This document shows, piece after piece, positions 42,246-53,792 of a stretch of DNA of 64,000 bases; the first letter of the stretch is position 1, and every line of letters begins with the position of its first letter. The translations under genes were made by a program, and so were the position numbers. The stretch is from NCBI RefSeq assembly GCF_022965805.1, contig NC_133104.1:26780069-26844068 (forward strand), written 5' to 3'. The notes under the pieces were generated by a model. It did not search any database and was not told the origin of the DNA. It worked only from the letters and a program-made list of their open reading frames with translations. This DNA is from Primulina eburnea (taxonomy: Eukaryota; Streptophyta; Magnoliopsida; Lamiales; Gesneriaceae).

Positions 42246-44486
42246 CTAATACTGTGTCTTTAAATCATTATACATTTTCCTACCACCAGGATGAATGCTA
42301 AAACGACTGTTGTGCGCTTCTGTCAGTATTCGCTGTCTCAATTCTGAAACATTTGGCACAACAATACGATTATTCACATACAAGACATTATCACGAACCT
42401 GATATTCCGATCGATGTCCAGCTCTGACCATCGCAATCGAATTCTGTACATTCTGATCAACTTTCTGAGCTGTTTTAATTTCCAAAAGCAGCTCTGGTTC
42501 AGCCCGAACAGCACGCAATCTCAGAGGCTGACGATTTGTCTCAAATATTAATCCAGACAAACAGCAGTCTTCAATCAAATTCGATACACCAATCGTCGAT
42601 AAGGATAGTGCACATACTTTTCGACTCAGCGCATCTGCTGCTGCATTGGATTTCCCTGGATAATATTTGATTTCACAGTCAAAGTCTTTCAGTAAATCCA
42701 GCCATCTCCGCTGTCTCATATTCAGCTCTGATTGCGAAAACAGATATTTCAAGCTTTTATGATCAGAATATATTTCGAATTTCTCACCGTACAGGTAATG
42801 TCGCCATATCTTCAATGCAAAGACTATGGCTGCCAATTCAAGATCATGAATTGGGTAACGAGTTTCATGGGGTTTCAGCTGTCTTGAGGCATAAGCAATC
42901 ACATGCCCCCACTGCATTAAAACACAACCCAATCCTCGGTGAGATGCATCACAATAAACGACAAATCCACCAATGCCTGAAGGAATCGTCAACACAGGCG
43001 CACTGGTCAGTCTCTTTTTCAGTTCAATAAAACTGGTCTCACAGTCTTCAGACCAATTAAACGGAGCATTCTTCTGAGTCAACTGCGTAATTGGTTTGGC
43101 AATACTTGAAAAATCTTTAATGAATCGACGATAATATCCTGCCAAACCCATAAAACTGCGGATTTCCGGCACAGATGTAGGTCTCGGCCAAGAAATCACT
43201 GCTTCAACCTTACTGGGATCAACTGATATACCGTTTCCCGATATAATGTGACCCGAAAACACAACCTGTTTCAGCCAAAACTCGCATTTTGACAATTTAG
43301 CATACAGTTTCTCTGCCCTCAAAATTCTCAACACCATCCTCAGATGATTAGCATGCTCAATCATATTCTTCGAATAAATCAATATATCATCAATGAATAT
43401 GATAACAAAATCATCCAAGTATTTCTGAAAGACGCGGTTCATCAATCCCATAAATACCGCCGGGGCATTCGTCAAACCAAATGGCATGACAATAAATTCA
43501 TAATGTCCATACCTGGTTCTGAATGCTGTCATTGAGATATCAGAATCCCTGACTCTCAGTTGATGGTATCCAGATCTCAAGTCGATCTTGGAATACACAG
43601 ATGAACCTTGCAACTGATCAAACAGATCATCAATACGAGGCAATGGATATTTATTCTTTACCGTTGCCTTGTTCAGTTGCCGGTAGTCGATACAAAGTCT
43701 CATCGACCCATCTTTCTTCCTCACAAACAGTACTGGAGCACCCCAAGGAGATACACTCGGTCTGATATATCCCTTGGCCAGTAAATCCTCCAACTGTTCT
43801 TTCAATTCTTTCAATTCGATCGGTGCCATCCTGTAAGGAGCTCTCGAAATAGGAACGGTTCGTGGCATCAATTCAATGCTGAAGTCTATCTCTCGAATCG
43901 GAGGCAATCCAGGAATCTCGTCTGGAAAGACATCAGTAAACTCGCACACCACTGGCAAATCCGCCAATGTTGGGCTCGTTTTCAGTAAGTCAACTGAATA
44001 TACCAGGAATCCATCCGCTCCCTTCTGCAATAATCGAGTCATATTTATTGCAGATATCAAAGGAATTCTAGGCCTAGAACCCTTACCATAAAATTTCCAC
44101 TCCTTAGCCATCTCAGGTCTGAATCGAACTATCTTGTGGAAACAATCGACTGTAGCCCGGTACTTGGTCAACATGTCGATACCGACAATACAATCAAACT
44201 CAGATAAACCAAGCACAATACAGTCTAACTCAATCGTATGCCCATCGTACTGCAGTATACACGATTTCACAGATTTCACCGATATCAAACCTGTTCCTAA
44301 CGGAGACGTGACAGATACTACAGTAGCTAAGGACTCAACAGGCAATGAATGCATTAAAGCAAATCGCTCAGACATAAAAGTATGTGATGCAGCAGTATCA
44401 ATCAGTACATAAGCAGGATAACCAGAAATAAAACAGTTATCTGCAACTACATCATCAGGTGCATCTTGTGCCTGCTCCTCGGTCAA
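42246..44486 (-). CDS. Element E protease, reverse transcriptase and RNase H
   Basis: Minus-strand frame of 746 codons, no interruptions. Protease: [15 protein letters not shown], where the usual DTGA is DTAA; this Gly-to-Ala change in the active-site loop could impair activity. [37 protein letters not shown], catalytic [10 protein letters not shown]. RNase [31 protein letters not shown]. The linker [14 protein letters not shown] and the start of the integrase finger ([14 protein letters not shown]) lead to the TAG at 42246. It is joined to gag only through a frameshift near 44510-44640. Confidence 0.92.
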   Translation of the reverse strand: MTEEQAQDAPDDVVADNCFISGYPAYVLIDTAASHTFMSERFALMHSLPVESLATVVSVTSPLGTGLISVKSVKSCILQYDGHTIELDCIVLGLSEFDCIVGIDMLTKYRATVDCFHKIVRFRPEMAKEWKFYGKGSRPRIPLISAINMTRLLQKGADGFLVYSVDLLKTSPTLADLPVVCEFTDVFPDEIPGLPPIREIDFSIELMPRTVPISRAPYRMAPIELKELKEQLEDLLAKGYIRPSVSPWGAPVLFVRKKDGSMRLCIDYRQLNKATVKNKYPLPRIDDLFDQLQGSSVYSKIDLRSGYHQLRVRDSDISMTAFRTRYGHYEFIVMPFGLTNAPAVFMGLMNRVFQKYLDDFVIIFIDDILIYSKNMIEHANHLRMVLRILRAEKLYAKLSKCEFWLKQVVFSGHIISGNGISVDPSKVEAVISWPRPTSVPEIRSFMGLAGYYRRFIKDFSSIAKPITQLTQKNAPFNWSEDCETSFIELKKRLTSAPVLTIPSGIGGFVVYCDASHRGLGCVLMQWGHVIAYASRQLKPHETRYPIHDLELAAIVFALKIWRHYLYGEKFEIYSDHKSLKYLFSQSELNMRQRRWLDLLKDFDCEIKYYPGKSNAAADALSRKVCALSLSTIGVSNLIEDCCLSGLIFETNRQPLRLRAVRAEPELLLEIKTAQKVDQNVQNSIAMVRAGHRSEYQVRDNVLYVNNRIVVPNVSELRQRILTEAHNSRFSIHPGGRKMYNDLKTQY

Positions 44487-44509
44487 AGCAAAAACTCTGG
44501 CCTGCTGTC

Positions 44510-45559
44510 TCAGAGGCTGGCTCGCGATCTGGCCCCCTCCTGGCCTCTGCTGTGACAGAGTAGACGGTGCTGGCTGAAAGGAATGAATGGCAGAAGATCG
44601 TCTCCCTGTCTGAGCCGCTGATCCGACGACTCAGCAGCCTGTGATCCCTGGGCACTCCTCTGGGGACACACTCGGGCAAAGTGTCCCTGCTGTTTACAGA
44701 TACGACAGCTGCCAACTACTCCTCGGCACTGATCTGTGGAATGTCTCCCTCCACAAGTACCACAGTATGGTCCTGCATAGCTCTGGCTCTGACCGGTCTG
44801 TCTAGAGCCACTCGAACTGGACGAGGTAGTCCCTGATTTCTTGAATTGCTTTCCTCTAGCCTTCAAGAAATCCTTCTTCCCGGTACTACCGCTGCTGCCA
44901 CCTTCAAATCGAGGAGGTGGTTGTTGTCCCGGTGCTGGAAGCACAAACGAAGCCTCTCTCTGCCTCATCAGGCCTGCCTCAGCTCCCTTGGCTCTGTTTA
45001 GGGCATCGGTGAAGTTGTTGGGCCTCCCAGTATTCACCAGAGTAAAAATTTCAGGATTTAGGCCATTTATGAACTGGTCTGCTACGGCCTCATCACTTCC
45101 TGCCACATGAGGGGCAAATCGGAGCAGAGTAGAAAACTTAGCCACATAATCCTCAATGTTCAACTGGCCTTGTTTCAGGTTCGCAAACTCGGCTCCCTTG
45201 TCCTTCCTATAAGAAACTGGAAAGAACCGTAGATAGAATTCAGTCTTAAACACATTCCAGGTAATGGCCATACCTCTCTGTTCCAATGCCCTTCTATTCG
45301 TGATCCACCAGTGTTTAGCAACGTCATGCAACTGGTGTATTATCAGTTTCGCCCTCTTTTCCTCAGTATACTCCAAAGAGTCAAACAGTGATTCAATATC
45401 GTCCAACCAACTTTCACATTCCACGGAGTTCTCCGTTCCTTTCAAAGTCGGTGGATGAAATGACTGAAACCGTTTTAGCAATTTCTCCATTGCTGTAGGT
45501 GTCACATCCATGGGAGGATTCGAGGTACTCCCCTGTTCTGGCATTCTCCTCGAAGGCAT
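44510..45559 (-). CDS. Element E gag
   Basis: Starts ATG at 45559 ([19 protein letters not shown]). Capsid-like core: [55 protein letters not shown] Ser/Gly-rich linker precedes two Cys clusters: [13 protein letters not shown] and the CCHC knuckle [14 protein letters not shown] (about 44673-44715). After [11 protein letters not shown] the frame drifts and ends at 44510, while the correct frame into protease is overlapped by a neighbouring one, so at least one small indel lies near 44630. The product would package element RNA. Confidence 0.88.
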   Translation of the reverse strand: MPSRRMPEQGSTSNPPMDVTPTAMEKLLKRFQSFHPPTLKGTENSVECESWLDDIESLFDSLEYTEEKRAKLIIHQLHDVAKHWWITNRRALEQRGMAITWNVFKTEFYLRFFPVSYRKDKGAEFANLKQGQLNIEDYVAKFSTLLRFAPHVAGSDEAVADQFINGLNPEIFTLVNTGRPNNFTDALNRAKGAEAGLMRQREASFVLPAPGQQPPPRFEGGSSGSTGKKDFLKARGKQFKKSGTTSSSSSGSRQTGQSQSYAGPYCGTCGGRHSTDQCRGVVGSCRICKQQGHFARVCPQRSAQGSQAAESSDQRLRQGDDLLPFIPFSQHRLLCHSRGQEGARSRASL

Positions 45560-45781
45560 ATCTGATAACCAAAAGGGTTAGCAGTTCCAACAATAATCCT
45601 ATTTCAAGCCTCCCTGGATCATCTTACAGCTGATCCATTCCAATAATACACAATACCATATCAATAGCAGATAAGTCAGGTAACATGTATTAAAACAGGA
45701 ATCATGCTAGCAATCAAAAGCAGGAAAGAAAACACATTCTACCCCGCTCACTATCTCCTATCTCAATCTCAAGGATCTATC

Positions 45782-45793
45782 GCTCTGATACCA
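45782..45793 (-). other. Primer binding site of element E, tRNA-iMet type
   Basis: The minus strand reads TGGTATCAGAGC, five bases inside the 5' LTR end at 45799. Same type as in C and F. Confidence 0.88.
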
Positions 45794-45798
45794 CCTGT

Positions 45799-47781
45799 TG
45801 TGGGGACCCGGACGCTAATCAAGTTCTTAATCATCATTGGGACCAATTAATCAATAATAAAACAGGGTCTAAATTTTTTTTTTTTAAACTGCGGAACGTA
45901 GTGATATACAACATATATACATATCAGTATATAAAATACAAATCCTGTATTTCAACATTTATGCAAACTAGGGTTTAAAACTAAAGTTAAGTGTTTAACC
46001 CTATATCTAGTCCAAGTCCGGTGCCACCACTCTAATCACGATTTAGCTCTTCATCTCCTCGACCCTGGACCTGTCCCACCTGTTGTCAAGTACACATACA
46101 GACAAGACAACAGCCGGATATACCGGTGAGAATATAATCCCCAGTATAAATCAATGAAACATGCAATCATATAAATCATATAAAGCATGTAATCAGGTAA
46201 CATGAATACGTATCAAAATCTGAAACATAAACAATATCAAATCAAACTATCGACATCAATCATAATTCAGACTAGACTCAATCCTAGTCTAGGGATCCCG
46301 GTTTCCATATGTGGTAATCCTATATCGAATTCCGTAAAGGATGGAACCATAATATCTATTACTCGATATAACCAGTGCCCTGGTATTCCTATATCGAATT
46401 CCGTAATAGAAGAATTCCAATACCCTTTACTCGATATAACCAAATATGGTGTTCCTATATCGAATTCCGTAATAGATTCCATTACTCGATATAACCAAAC
46501 ATCCAGTGTCTTGACCTAACCGTCAAGGACTGTAGCTCTATCACTAGCATCCTATCTTGAGACATAGTGCAATGTGCCGTGGCGATACCACCACTATCCG
46601 GCACTTCTGTCACAAGATAACTTGTCTAATACCTGTCATCTAAATACAAGAGAACAAGTACATTAATCAATGTAATGCAAATATCCATGCAATAAAATAA
46701 AGTATGTGATTTAGGGAAACCCAAGTCTAAACCGACTCAAGTCCATCTCCCAATACCACATTGACTTATACCTTTCTTTCGTCGGTTTCTGGCTCAGTCG
46801 AAGTCCTGAACTCACAATCTGTCTGGTACTGACAATATCAATAATCTCATGTCAATATACCATTCAATTCCATAATAATCTGATCAATCTGGAATTAATT
46901 CAAAATCAACAGTATAACGGTACAATTCCAATATCCCCGTCTATACCAATTCACCAGATAATAGTTACAATCTATAACCCATATCCAATACATTCTATAG
47001 TCAATCCATAATCCAAATCTGTCCGGTATTAACTGATTATAATCAGAAAATCATAACAATTCCATAATCAGTCTATTTCTTAATCTGACTTCGATTCTAT
47101 GATGTCTAACATATCAAGAACATCATATCTGAATCCTATTCAATTCTGACAATAGCATAAATTCAAAGCATGTCAAAACGTAGCAAAACTTATGTCAAAG
47201 TGTAGCCTACGTCGATAGGAACTCACTACCGAAGTCGGATTACAATTCGGACGGACCGATTGATCACACGATTGAAATTGAAATCGAATTCCAAAATTTC
47301 CTCTCAATTTCCCTTTTCCGTTTCTGAAGAAATGTTTGCATGTTTATATATATATATATATATACAACTCCCGCATGCACAAGGGCAAATGGCGAACTCT
47401 CAGCCAAACACGTCTCGCGCATATGCGCGACTTCCTCGGCGCATATGCGCGAGACATTCTGTCTCGGCGCGTGACTGGCACCTCGCCTCGCGCATATGCG
47501 CGCACGCTATCGGCGCATATGCGCGAGGTCCAATCGAAATTTAGGGGGGCTACTGTCCCCTTCGCGCATATGCGCGCAATCACTCGCGCATATGCGCGAA
47601 CCCTTCTGTTTAATGCGCGCATGTGCGCGCATTGTCCGCGCATGTGCGTGCTGTCTCCTTTGCACATACACACACTTTTCACACATACGTGTATTTCGTG
47701 TCCCGATGAATCCTTTCATAATCATATCAAATTATAATTCAATAATTACCGATTACTGGGATTAATTTTCCGAGCATTACA
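45799..47781 (-). repeat. 5' LTR of element E
   Basis: The minus strand begins TGTAATGCTCGG at 47781 and ends GGGTCCCCACA at 45799. It is nearly identical to 38987-40968. U3 order on the minus strand: about 130 bp, the palindrome array, an (AT)n TATA-like run at 47347-47365, then the transcribed region. Confidence 0.95.
47417..47649. repeat. GCGCATATGCGC palindrome array in right LTR of E
   Basis: Clear centres near 47422.5, 47444.5, 47495.5, 47518.5, 47569.5, 47591.5, 47622.5 and 47643.5. Spacings are 22, 51, 23, 51, 22, 31 and 21 bp. A decayed unit (GGCGCGTGACTGG) sits in the first 51-bp gap, about 23 bp from its right neighbour. Confidence 0.9.
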
Positions 47782-50662
47782 CACTCCATCCGTATCAGAT
47801 GTGCCAGTAGTCAGAGACTTCCCAGACGTTTTTCCTGATGACGTCATGGGTCTTTCACCAGAGAGAGAGGTGGAGTTTGCAATTGATCTTATGCCAGGAA
47901 CTGTGCCAATCTCTAAGGCACCGTACTGATCAGCTCCAGCTGAGATGTTAGAGCTAAAACAACAGATTCAGGAGCTTCTAGACAAGGAATTCATTCGCCC
48001 TAGTTTCTCACCGTGGGGCACACCAGTACTTTTTGTAAAGAAGAAGGATGGGAGTATGAGACTGTGCATCGATTAACAAGTACCCTCTTCCTAGGATCGA
48101 AGACTTGTTTGATCAGCTGCAGGGAGCCACACTGTTCTCTAAGATAGATCTTCGATCAGGGTATCACCCGCTGAAGGTGAAAGGTACAGATATGCACAAG
48201 ACAGCCTTCAGAAGCAGATATGGGCATTACGAGTTCTTAGTGATGCCATTCGGACTGACGAACGCTCCAGCTATTTTCATGGACTTGATGAATCGAGTAT
48301 TCAAGCCCTACTTAGACCAATTCGTCATAGTATTTATTGACGACATTCTTATTTACTCGAAGAGTCATGAGGAGCACAGGCAGCACTTGAAGACATTTTT
48401 GCAGACCTTGCAGAGTTGCAAGTTATTTATGAAGTTTGGTAAGTGCGAGTTTTGGTTGGAGAAGGTAGCGTTTCTGGGTCATATTATATCTAGCAGTGGG
48501 ATTGAAGTGGATCCAGCCAAGGTGGCAGCGGTTAGAGATTGGGTTGAGCCTAAGAATGCATCTGAGATCCGCAGTTTTCTGGGTTTAGTCGGTTACTACC
48601 GTAAGTTTATTCAGGGATTCTCGTCCATAGCTGTGCCACTCACTTCACTGACCAAGAAGAATGCTAAGTTCGTGTGGAGTGGCGAGTGTCAGAAGAGATT
48701 TGATACTTTGAAGCAAGATCTTATTTCAGCACCAGTGTTAGCAATGCCGACAGAGCAAGGTGATTTTATGCTATACACCGATGCATCTAAGCTCGGGTTA
48801 GGCGCAGTGGTGATGCAGCAGGGTCGGGTTATAGCTTATGCTTCCAGGCAGTTGAAGGTGCATGAAAAGAATTACCTGATGCATGACTTAGAATTAGCCG
48901 CCGTCTTCGCTTTGAAGATTTGGAGACATTACTTGTACGGCAAGAAATGTCAGATATTTACCGAGCACAAGAGTCTCAATTATTTCTTCACGCAGAAGGA
49001 TCTGAACATGAGATAGAGACGGTGGTTAGAGTTGGTGAAAGATTACGACTGCGAGATTAGCTATCATCCGGAAAAGGCTAATGTTCTCGCAGACGCCTGG
49101 AGCAGGAAATTCGCAGTTGTAGCACAGTTTTTAGTGCAGAAACCTCTTCAGTCTGAGATTCAGAGGTTTGATTTAGAAGTTTATCGCAAGGGAAGAGCTC
49201 CAAGGATGTCTAATTTGACAGTCCAATCTTCTTTGCTAGACCGTATTCGTGCGGGCCAGCCTTCAGACGAGCAGTTGCAGAAGTGGAGGTTGAAGGATGA
49301 AGCCAAGGGTAGTGTACTCTACACAATTTCAGATGGTATTGTGAGATACAGAGGTAGAATGTGGGTGCCTAGTGTTGATTCGATCAGAGAGGATATTCTG
49401 ACAGAGGCACACGCATCTCCGTATTCTATCCACCCCGGAGGTACCAAGATGTACAAGGACCTACAGATTTTGTATTGGTGGCCAGGAATGAAGAGGGACA
49501 TCCACAGAGTTGTGTCTGAATGCCTCAATTGTCAGCAGGTGAAAGCAGAGTATCAGAGGCCAGCAGGATTGGTTATGCCACTCCCCATCTTAGAGTGGAA
49601 ATGGGAGAATGTTACAATGGACCTTGTGGTTGGTTTGCCAAGGTCAGTCAAGGGATCCGATTCTATTTGGTTTATAGTGGATTGACTCACGAAGTCGGCA
49701 CACTTCTTGCCAGTTAAGATGACTTTCTCCGTGATGCAGTATGCAGAGCTCTATATCAAGGAGATAGTTCGATTGCATGGAATCCTAGTTTGTATTGTGT
49801 TCGACGGGGAACAGAGTTTTACATCGTCCTTTTGGAAGAGCTTACACGCAGTCATGGGGTCGAAATTACTTTTCAGTACAGCTTTTCACCCGCAGACAGA
49901 TGGCCAGTCTGAGCGAGTGATCCAAATTTTGGAGGACTTATTGCGATCATGTATGATCGATTTCTAGTGGACTTGGGAATCAAATTTACCTCTAGTGAAT
50001 TTTACCTACGACAACAGTTTCCAATCATCTATAGGTATGGCTCCCTACGAGGCGTTGTATGGAAGGAAGTGCAGATCGCCGATGCATTGGGATGAAGTCG
50101 GTGAAAGAGCAGAACTTTGTCCGGAGATAGTTCAGCAGACTGCAGATGTGGTGGTCAAGATTCGAGACAGAATGAAGACCTCCCAGAGTCTCCAAAAGAG
50201 CTATGATGATAAGAGAAGGAGAGATCTCGAGTTTGCCGTAGACGACCACGTTTTTGTCAAGATAGCACCTATGAAAGGTGTTATGAGATTTGGGAAGAGA
50301 GGCAAGCTCAGTCCAAGGTTTATTGGACCGTTTGAGATCCTTGACAGAGTTGGGACACTAGCTTATCATGCTGCTCTTCCGTCGAATCTGGCCGGGGTAC
50401 ACAATGTGTTCCACGTCTCGATGCTGAGAAAGTATCTAGCTAATCCTTCGCATCGGTTGAGCTATGAGCCGTTGCAGTTGACTCCAGACCTGTCTTATGA
50501 GGAAAGACTTGTCCAAATCCTAGACAGACAGGAGCGGAGACTACGAAACAAAGTGACCAAGTTGGTCAAAGTCCGGTGGCTAAATCAGTCAGTGGAGGAA
50601 TCCACTTGGGAAGCAGAAGCAGATATGAGGTTTCACTACCCGGAGTTATTCGATAAGACTTA
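47782..50662 (+). pseudogene. Element I reverse transcriptase, RNase H, integrase, chromodomain
   Basis: Resumes at the CACTC duplication. The start ([20 protein letters not shown], stop at 47927, LCID then stop near 48073) shows a roughly 30-base deletion where other copies read YRELNK or YRQLNK before KYPLPR. RT then continues ([30 protein letters not shown] near 48330). RNase [31 protein letters not shown] stop at 49014 precedes integrase: [27 protein letters not shown], first D in VTMDLVVGLPR. The second-D motif is changed to VFDGEQSFTS, and E lies in QSERVIQILEDLL. Stops lie at 49682 and 49964. The C-terminus ([41 protein letters not shown]) is intact to 50662. Confidence 0.9.
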
Positions 50663-50699
50663 ATTTCGAGGATGAAATTTTTATAAATGGGGGAGGAAC

Positions 50700-51520
50700 T
50701 GTAGTTCCCAAAGTCAGTACACGTATAACCCATGCATTTATTTAATTATTTAACCATTTCATTAATTTTAAATTGATTTTTGGCAGTTAATGATTTATGA
50801 AAATACATTATTTTAAATTATTCATGTTTATGTGATGCACGTTAAAATATTTTTCGAGCTTCATGTTTCAGGCGATTTTTCGAGGCCGGAACAAGGAAAA
50901 AACCGGTGACGATTTTTAGCAATTTAAAGTGTGGTATTTTATTTTAAGTTAAGGATGCGGCATTTTAAATAATTTATTTAGTTTTATCATTTTAAAGCCT
51001 TATTTAAGTATTTAGTAATTTAAGAGTTTAGAACTTTTAAAATTAGTGAGTAATTATTTTAAATGAGGAGTTTGATTAAATTAGTGTGTGTTAACCTTTA
51101 ATTAGTATTTTAATTAGTTAATTTAGCTATAAGTTCTCCTAATTAAAAAAACACACACACGTTTTATACACTCACACACATTACATGTTTTTACACACAC
51201 TAGAATTCCCCTAACACACACACACACTATGACTATTCGGATTTTTATTTATTTTGAGAGAGTGAAAACCTAGGGTTCTTGTGAAACTCAGCAGCCGTCC
51301 CTCCCATCATAGAATTTCAGCACTTTTCGATGAGTTTTATTTCAAGAAAGTTGAGCCGCAAGTCGTCCCGGATCAACCTCGCTTCTTTCCCGCGTCGGTG
51401 TCGTCGTTACGGTATTTTCAAATATCAAAAGGCTCGTATAACCTGTTATTTCTGCATCGATCTTGTCATATTATGCATTGTGGGATGTTTATGCGTAAAA
51501 ACTTTTCATTAATGCTTAAT
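50700..51520 (+). repeat. 3' LTR of element I, truncated
   Basis: Starts TGTAGTTCCCAAAG after the polypurine tract. It has AT-rich U3 sequence, an (AC)n-rich stretch (51151-51227) and a GAGAGAGTGAAAACCTAGGG leader-like segment near 51258. It resembles LTR X (1-401). It is replaced near 51520 by the inverted Tekay LTR fragment. No palindrome array is visible in it. Confidence 0.72.
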
Positions 51521-53400
51521 TAATACTAGCATATAAATCTTAATAAGATATCCCATGTTAGCATTAGAATAACTCTAATAATTCAACTTCACTTAAAATC
51601 CGTAGAATTCTAGAATCCACATATCAAGATTTTAGATTTTTTACTTGATAAAAATATCTTAATATTGTTCATTGGGAACCTATGTGCAACACAACTAATT
51701 GCTTTTTTTTATTTCACCCAAAATTTTCATATTTACGCCTATCTCATAAACTTGAAATTCAAACTTACCCAACCTACGTAGTCTTAGATAACATAATTCC
51801 AACACACATATCCGCTTATTCTCAAGTTTCTTAATGACTTTCAAAAATTCCTCAAGTGCATTTATTCCATATAATGCATAACATCTAAATATTCATGAGT
51901 ATACAATATATATTTACTTCCAAAATCATGATATTACTAGAGTTTTAAGAACAAACATTTTTAATTTCCCCAAGATATGGTGTCTATCTCACTTCTTACA
52001 TACGTCACTCAAGTAATCTAACCATATATCATACCAAACTTTTTTTAAAACAAAAATATCCCTAACAAAGGTATAATTTTAACTGTTAAGATCATGACTA
52101 AAACTTATGATACATCAAACTTAAGTTCTCAAAAATATGTTAACTTAATTTCTAATCATATAACTTACCTAATTGATCAACTTTGCCTTAATTTTTCATC
52201 ACTCTAAATCTTTAATTTGTCATAGCATTATTCCACTAACATTTAAATTTTTGCAAGCCTAATATTGGATCATCCTACAATACCCTTGATTACCATCTCT
52301 TATAACATTATAACTCAAATATTTCAAGGTTCTAATTATCCTTTCAAGCCGAAATCATCGAAAATTCCTATCATTTAAACCATTCAGTTCTCACTTATTG
52401 CTAAATCAATCCACGAATTTCTTAACAAATTGCAAAATTAATTCCTAATTTCCTCGAAAATTATCCAATTGGTCATAAATTACGAAAATTCAACAATTAC
52501 CCATAAGTTTTTGGCGTTCCTAATTATATTTTATATGTTTTCCGTAACATAAAGTTCAATAATATTAATCTTATTAAACCCAAAATCAATTTTCATAACC
52601 AATCATACATTTCCATCAATACCTAAAATCACATACTATACATTTTTATACTTCTAAAAGTCGTTATAACGTCTGCTCATTTTAAAATTTTACTGAACAT
52701 TTTTTCGAAAAATGAAATGGCCGAAATTATGCCTACATAAATTCATAACATTCGAAACATGCATTTTGTGAAATCATCGCACATCTGAATAAAATAAATA
52801 TAGTTAAGATTATGAAAAGAGCAACCAACCTAAACAATTTACAATTTGAAAATATAAAACATCAAATATATCAAAATCTGTCCAAACCATCAACAAAATA
52901 AAATCATCAACCACTTAAAAATCTGTTTAAATGTGTTCCCATAAAATCATATTCTTGCGGAAGAATACAAGGTCCTCAGGTTAATGTCCGGCACCAACTC
53001 CGCCCGTTCAGTCATCATCACCTCTAGTCTCCTCACCGAAAAGCTCACCTGCATCATTTACACCTAGTGAGTCTAAAAACTCAACACACCTGTAACGTTA
53101 TATCAAATACATATGCATAACATGCAACAGTGAAAAGTATTGTAATCAACGTACATTTCACGATTTTAAAAGCATAAACGTTAACGTGTGGTAACATTGC
53201 ATTACGTGTCAAAACATGTCTCATCATATCATAATATACGTATATATTTTCTTAATTGAATGCAGTTCATTAGTTATGACTTTCGTATCAGCTATATCAT
53301 ATCAGCTTTATTCGATGGATCCATCTACATATAACCATAATACCTGACGGCGAGACATCAGCGACAACATTACATGTCCATTGAGCCTTGGCCTCAGCGG
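51521..53400 (-). repeat. Inverted, rearranged Tekay LTR fragment
   Basis: The minus strand matches the Tekay LTR: 53400 down to about 52665 corresponds to 34375-35125, and about 52655 down to 52250 corresponds to 36066-36475. The block 35134-36065 of the plus copy, which holds the first Cassandra LTR, is absent here, and there is no Cassandra LTR at the point matching 36476. No coding sequence. It ends abruptly at 53400, where MULE-associated sequence begins. Confidence 0.65.
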
Positions 53401-53482
53401 GTTTTTTTAAAAAATAATTTAAAATTTAAAATTTATTTCAAAAATAATTAAAAAAATATTTGCAATTTTACAGCAATCCCTA

Positions 53483-53571
53483 CTTACGAAGCACGGACCG
53501 TGCAGACGTGGAGGAGCGTCTGTGCTTAAGCGTGGACGTCCGGATCCGTGCTTACAAAGCACGGACTCTGT
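53483..53571. repeat. GC-rich dyad cluster upstream of the MULE transposase
   Basis: Related pieces AAGCACGGACCGTGCAG, AGCGTCTGTGCTTAAG, TCCGTGCTTACAAAGCACGG and AAGCACGGACTCTG lie roughly 22-24 bp apart. They form interlocking inverted repeats of GCACGGA. The exact units are harder to define than in the LTR arrays. Confidence 0.5.
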
Positions 53572-53792
53572 ATATCTTTTTTCAGTTTTTTTTATCCATT
53601 CGTTTTCTTCGTCCTATCCATTCCTTTTCAGAAGTAACTTTTTTTGGTCCATTGTCCATTCCTTTTCAGAATTTCACGTTAACGTTAAGTTCAATTATGG
53701 CAATGAAAATCGGCTTCAATATATAGATCATAAATTCGACGAATGAGTTATCAATTTCCTACTCATTTTTCTCTCAGATTTTCATTGACAAA

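Larger units (their letters stand above)
38987..47781 (-). mobile_element. Chromovirus E, recent insertion in element I
   Basis: 8.8-kb minus-strand element with LTRs 38987-40968 and 45799-47781. The LTRs are 1982 and 1983 bp and nearly identical by eye, so the insertion is young. Target duplication CACTC is at 38982-38986 and 47782-47786. Gag is 44510-45559 and pol 44486 down to about 41060. LTR ends match the C, F, G, H group. The left LTR's outer TG is mutated (minus strand TATAATGC against TGTAATGC). Confidence 0.95.
37037..51520 (+). mobile_element. Tekay-type chromovirus I, split by element E
   Basis: Primer site at 37039, gag and protease 37273-38986, then element E (38987-47781, flanked by CACTC duplications), then pol 47782-50662, polypurine tract AATGGGGGAGGAAC near 50687-50699, and a 3' LTR from 50700 truncated near 51520. 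It is decayed: many stops, a deletion in RT and a non-coding stretch between gag and protease. Confidence 0.85.

Noticed and set aside
51151..51227. (AC)n-rich stretch as a structural or regulatory element
   Set aside because: An ordinary imperfect microsatellite inside the LTR of element I; no further structure seen.
53460..53746. Two overlapping ORFs upstream of the MULE transposase
   Set aside because: Short, in different frames, and built on the GC-rich dyads and T-rich sequence; not supported as genes.
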